Source: an uncultured delta proteobacterium (GTDB lineage: Bacteria; RBG-13-61-14; DRUE01). Taken from it: a stretch of DNA of 8,352 bases. The stretch is taken from contig CAIYYW010000384.1 in NCBI GenBank assembly GCA_903930515.1, forward strand, positions 1-8,352, in the 5' to 3' direction. The notes beneath the pieces are model-generated. The model ran no database searches. It was not told the origin of the DNA and saw nothing but the letters and a program-made list of their open reading frames with translations. The stretch's first letter is position 1. Each line of letters opens with the position of its first letter. Both the position numbers and the translations under genes were made by a program. Of this stretch, positions 1 through 5,722 are shown piece after piece.

Positions 1-57
1 AATACAATGGAAACCAGCGATCAGGCAATATCCCTGATCCAACAATTCTTTGCCTGA
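1..57 (+). CDS. Possible 3' end of an upstream gene (partial, unidentified)
   Basis: Reading frame 1 is open from the left edge to a TGA stop at 55-57 and would encode an 18-residue C-terminus ending in SLIQQFFA. The tail has an amphipathic, helix-like look, but it is too short to assign to a family. Its orientation would match lpdA. Against it, the same bases carry overlapping inverted repeats and another frame (3-224) is also open, so the stretch may be non-coding. A third reading is a short 16-codon peptide starting at the ATG at 7-9. Only sequence to the left of the window can settle this. Confidence 0.3.
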   Translation, partial: NTMETSDQAISLIQQFFA

Positions 58-58
58 T
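19..58. repeat. Overlapping, mutually exclusive inverted repeats
   Basis: GATCAGG at 19-25 is the exact reverse complement of CCTGATC at 33-39 (7 bp, 7-nt loop). ATCAGGCAA at 20-28 is also the exact reverse complement of TTGCCTGAT at 50-58 (9 bp, 21-nt loop). Both pairings use the same left arm, so an RNA could form only one at a time. No T-run follows on the plus strand. The role is unknown; the repeats could be a 3'-end structure of the upstream transcript or a protein-binding site. Confidence 0.4.
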
Positions 59-60
59 TG

Positions 61-134
61 AAAAAAAAGCCATCTCGCCGGTCATGGGAGATGGGGGGAA
101 TGAGAGGAAATTTGACGGACCGGCTAGATGGCTT
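61..134 (-). terminator. Long imperfect hairpin with T8 tract on the minus strand
   Basis: Left arm 67-83 and right arm 118-134 pair over 16 bp (9 bp, one C/T mismatch at 76/125, then 7 bp) around a 34-nt purine-rich loop. Read on the minus strand, the stem runs straight into eight T residues (61-68), the layout of an intrinsic terminator. On the plus strand the stem is followed by TTATATG, so it is not a good plus-strand terminator. No minus-strand gene ends here, so it would stop antisense transcription from the lpdA region or a small RNA. The loop is long for a terminator. The pairing is seen directly; the function is inferred. Confidence 0.4.
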
Positions 135-139
135 ATATG
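112..139 (+). promoter_or_regulatory. Candidate promoter for lpdA
   Basis: TTGACG at 112-117 (5 of 6 to the -35 consensus) lies 16 nt before TATATG at 134-139 (4 of 6 to the -10 consensus). Transcription would start near 146 and give lpdA a leader of roughly 150-160 nt. The -35 box and spacer coincide with the loop edge and right arm of the 67-134 inverted repeat, so a protein bound there or DNA structure could affect it. The -10 is imperfect and the region is AT-rich, so a chance match is possible. Confidence 0.3.
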
Positions 140-159
140 TAATAATGTAGCAAATTCTG

Positions 160-194
160 TGCCACATTTATTATGGCAAATTATGCCGTTTTTT
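160..194 (+). terminator. Small terminator-like hairpin with alternative upstream pairing (attenuator-like)
   Basis: Bases 173-178 (ATGGCA) can pair with 184-189 (TGCCGT) across a 5-nt loop, with one G-U pair, followed by a T-rich run to 194. That is the shape of a short intrinsic terminator on the plus strand. The same left arm can instead pair with TGCCA at 160-164 through TGGCA at 174-178, which would prevent the terminator. The structure lies inside the presumed lpdA leader. It could attenuate lpdA or terminate the upstream transcript. The stems are only 5-6 bp, so the case is weak. Confidence 0.3.
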
Positions 195-200
195 CAGATA

Positions 201-251
201 GTTAGGCGGCTGGGGTTGAAATAGTTTTACAAAATTCAGCCGAAACCTGAC
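201..251 (+). other. Bulged stem-loop in the lpdA leader
   Basis: GTTAGG (201-206) pairs with CCTGAC (246-251), including one G-U pair. CGGCTG (207-212) then pairs perfectly with CAGCCG (237-242). The 3' side carries an AAA bulge (243-245), and the loop is 24 nt and AT-rich. The result is a 12-bp bulged helix ending about 40 nt before the lpdA ribosome-binding site. I do not recognise a known riboswitch class. It may be a cis-regulatory RNA, an operator, or chance. Confidence 0.35.
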
Positions 252-290
252 AAAAATTGCCAGGTATGGAAAAAAATGCATAAACATCCG

Positions 291-297
291 GGAGAGG
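291..297 (+). promoter_or_regulatory. lpdA ribosome-binding site that decides the start
   Basis: GGAGAGG at 291-297 is a strong Shine-Dalgarno sequence. An ATG at 299 is only one base downstream, too close for initiation. The in-frame ATG at 305 is 7 nt away, the usual spacing, so the start at 305 is preferred. The two options differ by two residues. Confidence 0.75.
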
Positions 298-304
298 TAT
301 GAAA

Positions 305-1705
305 ATGGAAACCTACGATCTGGTCATAATCGGCTCCGGTCCGGCTGGGTATGTTGGGGCGATCCGCGCCGCTCAACTGGGCGCAAGGGTTTGCGTGGTG
401 GAAAAGGATGAATTGGGAGGGGTGTGCCTGAACCGGGGCTGCATCCCGACCAAGACCCTCTTGAAAACCGCGGAACTTTTGGCTCAGGCGCGCGAGGCTG
501 AAGGGTTCGGCGTAAAAATTACCGGAGAGATCGCTCTTGACCTGGCAAAAGCAATGGAGCGCAAGGACGATGTGGTCAAGACCTTGGTCAAGGGCATTGA
601 GTCGCTGTTCAAAAGCTGGAAAATCACCCTGAAAAAAGGCGCCGCGAAATTCCTGGCCAAAGAAAAAATCTCGGTCCGGTCCGGGCAGACGGTGGAAGAA
701 ATCTCCGCGAAATCGTTCCTGATCGCCACCGGGTCTTCCCCCGCGCAACTCCCGACCTTCCCGATTGACGGCGTCAAAATCCTCTTAAGCGATCATCTGC
801 TCGCGATGAAGCAACTGCCGAAAAGCCTCCTGATCATCGGCGCCGGAGCCATCGGCTGCGAGTGGGCGTTTATGCTCCAGGCCTTCGGGTCCGAGGTTAC
901 GGTCATTGAAATGATGGCCCAGGTCGCGCCGACCGAGGATGAAATGATCGGGACCCTGCTCGCTCGCGAGATGAAGAAGCGCAAGATCAAAGCGCTGGTC
1001 GGAGAGAAGATCGCCAGGGTTGAAACCGATTCCGAGGGCGTGATCGCCCATACCGAATCCGGCGGGGAACTCCGCGCGGAAAAAATGCTGGTCAGCATCG
1101 GACGCGCTCCCAACAGCAACAACCTCGGTTTGGAGCAGATCGGATTGCAGCTTTGCGGCCGCGGATTCATCAAGGTCAACTCCAGGATGGAAACCTCGGC
1201 GCCGGGAATATACGCCTCCGGGGATGTCGCCGGCGGAATGTTGCTGGCGCACAAGGCCAGCGCCGAGGCCAAGGTCGCGGTCGCGAACGCGCTCGGGCAA
1301 AAGGAAGAAATGGATTACCGGATCGTCCCGGCGGTGATCTTCACCTCGCCGCAAGTGGCCGGGGTGGGATTGAAAGAGCGAGACGCCCAATCAAAAGGCC
1401 TCAACTATTCATCCGCATCCTTCCCCTTCCGGGCGCTGGGAAAGGCGCAAGCCATCGGCGAGATTTCAGGAGAGGTGAAGCTTGTTTATGAAAAGTCCAG
1501 CCTGCGGCTGCTCGGCTGTCATATCATCGGGCCCGATGCCGGAAACCTGATCCACCAGGCCGTGATCGCAATCAAGATGAACGCAACCATCAAGCACCTC
1601 GCCCAATCCATTTATGCCCACCCCACCCTCTCCGAAGCGATTATGGAATCCGCGGAAGCAGGATTGGGAATGGCGATCCATCTGCCGAAAGTCAAATCGG
1701 GGTGA
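305..1705 (+). CDS. lpdA: Dihydrolipoamide dehydrogenase (E3)
   Basis: This flavoprotein disulfide reductase reoxidises the dihydrolipoyl groups of 2-oxoacid dehydrogenase complexes or the glycine cleavage H protein and passes the electrons through FAD to NAD+. Numbering from the ATG at 299, the FAD Rossmann motif GSGPAG is at 12-17. The redox disulfide is C43/C48 in the GGVCLNRGCIPTK signature. The NAD-binding GAGAIG is at 181-186, the second FAD motif YASGDV ends at D309-V310, and the catalytic pair H441/E446 lies in HPTLSE. The length, 466 residues from the preferred start, is normal and every catalytic residue is present. No E1, E2, lipoyl-protein or lipoate-ligase gene is in the window, so its partner complex is unknown. 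It is convergent to the operon at 1812-7570 and is not part of it. Mercuric or glutathione reductase is unlikely given the E3-type active site. Confidence 0.95.
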   Translation: METYDLVIIGSGPAGYVGAIRAAQLGARVCVVEKDELGGVCLNRGCIPTKTLLKTAELLAQAREAEGFGVKITGEIALDLAKAMERKDDVVKTLVKGIESLFKSWKITLKKGAAKFLAKEKISVRSGQTVEEISAKSFLIATGSSPAQLPTFPIDGVKILLSDHLLAMKQLPKSLLIIGAGAIGCEWAFMLQAFGSEVTVIEMMAQVAPTEDEMIGTLLAREMKKRKIKALVGEKIARVETDSEGVIAHTESGGELRAEKMLVSIGRAPNSNNLGLEQIGLQLCGRGFIKVNSRMETSAPGIYASGDVAGGMLLAHKASAEAKVAVANALGQKEEMDYRIVPAVIFTSPQVAGVGLKERDAQSKGLNYSSASFPFRALGKAQAIGEISGEVKLVYEKSSLRLLGCHIIGPDAGNLIHQAVIAIKMNATIKHLAQSIYAHPTLSEAIMESAEAGLGMAIHLPKVKSG

Positions 1706-1776
1706 AAAAGGGGAACGGCCCACGGCGCATGGCAAACGGAAATAAGTCATTCTTCAGATCCGCGCCGATCTCATCC

Positions 1777-1800
1777 GGCAATCCGCCGGGCGGGATTGCC
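1777..1800. terminator. Hairpin between convergent genes
   Basis: GGCAATCC (1777-1784) pairs perfectly with GGATTGCC (1793-1800) around an 8-nt GC-rich loop, in the 106-nt gap between the stop of lpdA and the stop of the LutB-LutA gene. Its place between converging genes suggests a bidirectional terminator. Neither side has a T-run, so it would be a non-canonical terminator or a 3'-end stabilising stem. Apart from this hairpin I see nothing else in the gap. Confidence 0.4.
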
Positions 1801-1811
1801 CGCGATTCTAC

Positions 1812-3878
1812 TTAAGGCAACGAATTCAAAATAATTTCGCTCAATATTTCCGCAAGATGTCTGACCCTGACCGGATTGCCTTGAGCCTGGCATCCGCCCC
1901 TGATCTGCATCAGGCAGCCCGGGCAGTCAAGGGCGACCAGACCGGGGCTGGATTCCCGGATGGCGGCTAGCTTTTCCGAAAGCAGGGCCTGGGAGAGTTC
2001 GGGATGATCCATAGAGAAACTTCCGGCAAAGCCGCAGCAGGAATCCGCGTTGGGCAGTTCAATAAAATTTTCTCCGGCAATAAGTTTAAGGATTTCCCGG
2101 GAGGCCTCGCCGGCCTGGAGATGATGTTTTTGATGACAGGACTCGTGATATGCAAGCCGCAGGTTTGACTTTTTATTTGCCACTAATTCCTTTACCTGCT
2201 CCAACTCTTTTTCAAAAATGAACCTGCTGAAATTGGACACCATAACCCGGCCCCCATTTTTATCTCCGGCTGATTGGAGCATTGTGGCGCAAGTCGGGCA
2301 GAGCGTGATCACCAAATCGTCAGGCAAAATTTTTCCCGTCACCGCGGCTAAGGCCTTGTCCCCGGCTTCTTTAAATCCCGCGTTCCTTGCCGGGAATCCG
2401 CAGCATCCGGCCCGAATCAGATCCACCCGGTAGCCGAGCCTGTCCAAAACTCCTGCCGCGGCAATCCCGATCTCCGGATAAAAATGCTCAATTAAACAGC
2501 CGGCGAATATTTTTACTTTCCCTTTTCCCCCTTTAAGCTTGTCATCCTTTAAGCTTTCAAACTTTTCCGTGAACGGGACCGCGGCCGGAGCAGGCAAGAC
2601 CCGGAAGCCCGTATATTTGTTCAGCGGCCAGGGCAATTCCCGGGCGAATCCTTCGCTGGTCTTGATCACCGGCCTGGCAGTCCGGGCCAGCGCAAAAACT
2701 TTTTGCTGAGCGCCCGGATTCGCGATGATTTCGTCAAAGATCATTCCTTTCAAGAACGGTTTTCCCAATTCCCGGTTCAGCTTCTCCCGAAGCGCCACGA
2801 TCAAATCCGAGATCGGAATTTTGACCGCGCAGATCTCATCGCACCTTCGGCAATTCAAGCAAAGAGACGCCAGGTCCCTGGAAGGTTCCAGTCCGTTGAT
2901 CCAGGCCGTGAGCAAAGCGCCGATCCCGCCCATATAAATATGCGCAAATTGCTTCCCGCCCAGGAGCCGGTACACCGGACAGATATTCAAACAGGCCGAG
3001 CATTTGATGCAGCGGGAAACCTCTTTGAAAACCGGGTCAGTCATCATTTCCGAGCGGTGGTTGTCAACCAGGATGATGTATTGGCCGGAGCGGTGCGGCC
3101 CGGCGATGAAAGACACATAACTGGTGATCGCCTGCCCGGTGGCGTTTTTCGGAAGCATCCGGAGCAAGGCCAGGGCCTCGCGCAAGGAGGGATATATTTT
3201 CTCCATACTCGCGAATACGATATGCACGGGCGGAATGGTTGAGACCAGTCTCCCGTTCCCCTCATTGGTCACCATCATCATCGCGCCAAGGTCCGCGATC
3301 AGGGCGTTGGCCCCGGTCAGTCCCGCGCCCGCCTTGAAAATCTCCTTCCGCAATTCCTCCCGCGCGGTCCGGACCAGGGTTTGGATGTCAGCCGGAATCA
3401 CCCTTCCCAATTTCTTGGAAAAAATTTCAGCCACATCCTTGCGGGTCAGATGGATGGCCGGCATCACCATATGGGTCGGATGATCGCAATCCAACTGGAT
3501 GATCCATTCGCCCAGGTCGGTCTCGCGGACGGTGATGCCGTTCTCCAAAAGAAAATCATTGAGCCTGGTCTCCTCGCTCACCATTGATTTGGACTTGACC
3601 AGGGTCTTCACCCGATGCCGCTGAAGGATTTCCAAAACCGCCCGGTTCGCCGCGGCGCTGTCCTTCGCAAGAATCACCTTACTCCCGCGCTTCTCAGCCT
3701 GCTCTATAAATTGCGCGACCAGTTCCCGGTTCTTCTCCAGCGCCCGGTCCCGTATTTCCGCAAGCTCGGACCGGAGCTTTTCAAAGTCCAGTCCGGCAAA
3801 GGCCTTCTCGCGGCTGCGAAAATAATTCGCGCTGAAATGGTCCAGCACCTGCTTCAGGTATGGATCAATCTTTTTCAA
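1812..3878 (-). CDS. LutB-LutA fusion: LUD / 2x[4Fe-4S] / CCG-domain lactate oxidation protein
   Basis: This 688-residue protein joins two subunits of the LutABC (LldEFG) 2-hydroxyacid oxidation system, which are separate genes in Bacillus. The N-terminal half is LutB-like: a LUD domain (about 60-285, with NALIADLGAMM and VSTIPPVHIVF), then two ferredoxin-type CxxCxxCxxxC clusters (C290/293/296/300 and C340/343/346/350). The C-terminal half (about 455-688) is LutA-like, with two cysteine-rich CCG repeats. The first has C461, CCGFP at 492-496 and CPTC at 527-530. The second has HESCH around C581, CCGF at 614-617 and CPGC at 652-655. No signal peptide or membrane segment is visible, so it is probably cytoplasmic. 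It is the last operon gene. The start is TTG, inside the 4-nt overlap TTGA with the stop of the LutC-like gene. A similar fused layout occurs, as I recall, in Desulfovibrio. L-lactate is the textbook substrate; another 2-hydroxyacid is possible. Confidence 0.9.
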   Translation of the reverse strand: MKKIDPYLKQVLDHFSANYFRSREKAFAGLDFEKLRSELAEIRDRALEKNRELVAQFIEQAEKRGSKVILAKDSAAANRAVLEILQRHRVKTLVKSKSMVSEETRLNDFLLENGITVRETDLGEWIIQLDCDHPTHMVMPAIHLTRKDVAEIFSKKLGRVIPADIQTLVRTAREELRKEIFKAGAGLTGANALIADLGAMMMVTNEGNGRLVSTIPPVHIVFASMEKIYPSLREALALLRMLPKNATGQAITSYVSFIAGPHRSGQYIILVDNHRSEMMTDPVFKEVSRCIKCSACLNICPVYRLLGGKQFAHIYMGGIGALLTAWINGLEPSRDLASLCLNCRRCDEICAVKIPISDLIVALREKLNRELGKPFLKGMIFDEIIANPGAQQKVFALARTARPVIKTSEGFARELPWPLNKYTGFRVLPAPAAVPFTEKFESLKDDKLKGGKGKVKIFAGCLIEHFYPEIGIAAAGVLDRLGYRVDLIRAGCCGFPARNAGFKEAGDKALAAVTGKILPDDLVITLCPTCATMLQSAGDKNGGRVMVSNFSRFIFEKELEQVKELVANKKSNLRLAYHESCHQKHHLQAGEASREILKLIAGENFIELPNADSCCGFAGSFSMDHPELSQALLSEKLAAIRESSPGLVALDCPGCLMQIRGGCQAQGNPVRVRHLAEILSEIILNSLP

Positions 3879-4411
3879 CGGAACCCCTCGTCAATCAGCA
3901 GGATCAGGAACTCGGCCGGGCCGTGCACTCCGATCTGGAGCTCGCATTCTATATCCGCGGTCCGGCTCGGCCCGCTGATCAGGGCAACCTGACGGCCTTG
4001 ACCGAGATGCCTTGAAAGATCGCCCGCAATCGCTTCCGCGTCCGGCACGATCCGTTTGGATTCCAGCAGGCACAAACAAATTCCCGGCAATACCCCCGGC
4101 AGCTTGTCCAGATCGTCCTGATAAAACTGCGCCACGGTCCCGGTCTCGGAAATCCCGTAATCCGCGAAAATAATTCCCGCCTCCGCCTTTTCCGCATCGG
4201 CAAGGTTTTGGAATTCCAGGATCGGGAATTTTCCGGACCCTCCGAAATATGGCTCAAGCTTTTTGCCGATCAGGACATTTTTGATTTCATTCTTCCGGAT
4301 AAAATCCGCGAGATATTTTTCGGCATCCTTGAAAGTCGCCAACCGCTCAACCCTGGCGCCGAGCGCGACGGCCTTCGCGGCAAATTCCCGGACAATATTC
4401 TCGCTCACCAT
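3875..4411 (-). CDS. lutC: LutC-like LUD-domain protein
   Basis: This 178-residue protein is nearly all a single LUD domain, the hallmark of LutC/LldG, the small third subunit of the LutABC lactate oxidation complex. Visible family motifs are ADYGISETGTV (83-93), SGPSRTADIE (146-155) and GVHGP (161-165) near the C-terminus, in the normal order and spacing. It has no metal-binding cysteine cluster, as expected for LutC. The ATG overlaps the end of the aldolase gene by 7 nt. A GTG one codon later would make a 4-nt GTGA overlap and is an equally possible start. The purine-rich stretch upstream contains only a weak Shine-Dalgarno, so translation probably depends on ribosomes arriving from the aldolase gene. 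The lutC symbol is by family and position; the substrate is not proved. Confidence 0.85.
   Translation of the reverse strand: MVSENIVREFAAKAVALGARVERLATFKDAEKYLADFIRKNEIKNVLIGKKLEPYFGGSGKFPILEFQNLADAEKAEAGIIFADYGISETGTVAQFYQDDLDKLPGVLPGICLCLLESKRIVPDAEAIAGDLSRHLGQGRQVALISGPSRTADIECELQIGVHGPAEFLILLIDEGFR
3884..3889 (-). promoter_or_regulatory. Ribosome-binding site for the TTG start of the LutB-LutA gene
   Basis: On the minus strand GAGGGG (3889-3884) sits 5 nt before the TTG at 3878-3876, and the TGA of the upstream gene overlaps that TTG. The strong site inside the end of the preceding coding region supports the unusual TTG start and implies coupled translation. Confidence 0.7.
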
Positions 4412-5721
4412 TTCTTTGCTTTCTTCGGCTCCATCTTGCTCAGGTCCAGCCCGCGCTCAAACGCTCCGATCCGGTACAGGCATATTTCCCGGACCGAGGA
4501 CGGATGATGGAGCGCTTCGGAGACGCTTTGCGCGCCCACCGCCCAGACTCCTCCTCCCCGCACAATCACCACTTTGTAATCGTGGAGAAGCCGGATCAAT
4601 TCCCCCAACTCAAATTTCGGGGGCAGAATCGGGATCACCAAATAAAGAAAACTTCCCTCCGCGTCAACCGGGACCATCCGCTCCGGAAGACCGCGCTCGC
4701 CCGGGGCGATGAAATGACTGAGCGCCTCGGCCTCCGGAATATAGCAGTGCATTATGGTCTGAAAATCGCTCTCCGCGTAAATCGCGCGGTGGATCGCGAG
4801 TTCCCGGTCCTTGCCGTCATCGGAAAGCAAAAGCTCCAGCAAAGGCCCGCCCAGCTCTCTCGGCATCGCGGCCTTGGGCGCGTAGAACATTGTCCGCACT
4901 CCGCGCAGCGAGATTGACCCGGTGTAGAACGGGGAGAGCCGCGATTCAAAAATCCGCGCCCCGGCCTTGCGGAACTCTTTGGCCAGTTCCTCATCATCCG
5001 CGAAATCAGCCGCCTGGTCTCCCTCCACTTGATAGTCCGGGAGCGGATGCGAAAAATATTCAGCCGGATTTTCTTGGATGAGCTTGCGCAACTTTTCTAT
5101 GTCCACCTTGAGCTTGCGGCATAGGTTCACGATGTAACCGGAGTTATTGGCGATGCAGAGCAGGAAAAAGGCTTCCTGGATGTTCCGGCCCTTGGCGAAC
5201 GCGCCGTGTCCCTGGATGGAAGTCACCGGATGGTCCTTGAGCCGGGCCGGAATTTTTTCCGTCATCTCCGGAGACCCGCTCGGGACCGCGAACCAGTCCA
5301 CCGGGACTTCACCCTTCAAATAGCGCCACCCGAGCGGATCAATCGGCACAAAACTTTCCGGCTGCGCCGGCTTGTCCAGATCGTCCAGGGTGGCGATGGT
5401 CAGCTCCTTGTTATGGCCGTGCATGGACGCGCTCACGCCCGGGAGGGAAAGTATTTTCGCGTGGATGTCGGTTTCGGAGGACGCCTTGTAGTATCCGAAA
5501 TCGGCCCGGTCAATCGCGGGCAGGCAAATCTGGTCCGGCTCCAAATCCCCCTTCTGGCTCCCGGTCGCGGTGATCGCCATCCGGTCTTGCCCCTTCTCGT
5601 CCTTTAACCGCGTCGCGATATTTCCGCTGTGGCTGTCTTCAATGTCATAAGTCAGCGCGGCCTTCCCCACCGCCTGATACAGCCGGATCAGTTCCTCGCT
5701 CTTCTTCCACTTGTCGCTCAT
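4405..5721 (-). CDS. Tandem-domain class II aldolase/adducin family protein
   Basis: Class II aldolases of this family (fuculose-1-phosphate, rhamnulose-1-phosphate and ribulose-phosphate enzymes) use a zinc ion to cleave or epimerise ketose phosphates. This 438-residue protein holds two copies of a fold that is usually about 215 residues and single. Domain 1 (about 8-205) looks catalytic: SGN at 32-34, TGS at 53-55, acid/base Glu E83 in SSETDIH, and zinc ligands H101 and H103 (HGH) and H172 (GHGAFAKG). Domain 2 (about 245-425) is degenerate: it has YTGSIS in place of the phosphate loop and keeps E307 and H325, but the second His position is Y327 and the third His motif reads RGGG (388-391). 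It follows AOR by one base, with AGGA (5734-5731) as a modest ribosome-binding site, and overlaps the LutC-like gene. An epimerase or another aldehyde-releasing role is possible; the substrate cannot be read from sequence. Confidence 0.85.
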   Translation of the reverse strand: MSDKWKKSEELIRLYQAVGKAALTYDIEDSHSGNIATRLKDEKGQDRMAITATGSQKGDLEPDQICLPAIDRADFGYYKASSETDIHAKILSLPGVSASMHGHNKELTIATLDDLDKPAQPESFVPIDPLGWRYLKGEVPVDWFAVPSGSPEMTEKIPARLKDHPVTSIQGHGAFAKGRNIQEAFFLLCIANNSGYIVNLCRKLKVDIEKLRKLIQENPAEYFSHPLPDYQVEGDQAADFADDEELAKEFRKAGARIFESRLSPFYTGSISLRGVRTMFYAPKAAMPRELGGPLLELLLSDDGKDRELAIHRAIYAESDFQTIMHCYIPEAEALSHFIAPGERGLPERMVPVDAEGSFLYLVIPILPPKFELGELIRLLHDYKVVIVRGGGVWAVGAQSVSEALHHPSSVREICLYRIGAFERGLDLSKMEPKKAKKW

Positions 5722-5722
5722 T

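Noticed and set aside
3-224. Open frame of about 73 codons on the plus strand in the lpdA upstream region
   Set aside because: It runs through strong inverted repeats and a candidate promoter, is AT-rich unlike the real genes, and its translation shows no recognisable motif. It has no start in the window with a convincing ribosome-binding site.
140-298. A known riboswitch (for example glycine) ahead of lpdA
   Set aside because: I could not match the conserved cores of classes I know. The purine-rich GGAGAGG is simply the ribosome-binding site.
299-304. ATG at 299 as the lpdA start
   Set aside because: It is one base from the Shine-Dalgarno sequence, while the in-frame ATG at 305 has normal 7-nt spacing.
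785-1390. Antisense frames of 159 and 201 codons within lpdA
   Set aside because: Both are shadows of the lpdA frame in GC-rich DNA, with no motifs and no ribosome-binding sites.
2703-3242. A 179-codon plus-strand frame inside the LutB-LutA gene
   Set aside because: The opposite strand encodes clear Fe-S and LUD motifs over the same bases. The plus-strand translation is Arg/Gln-rich and featureless.
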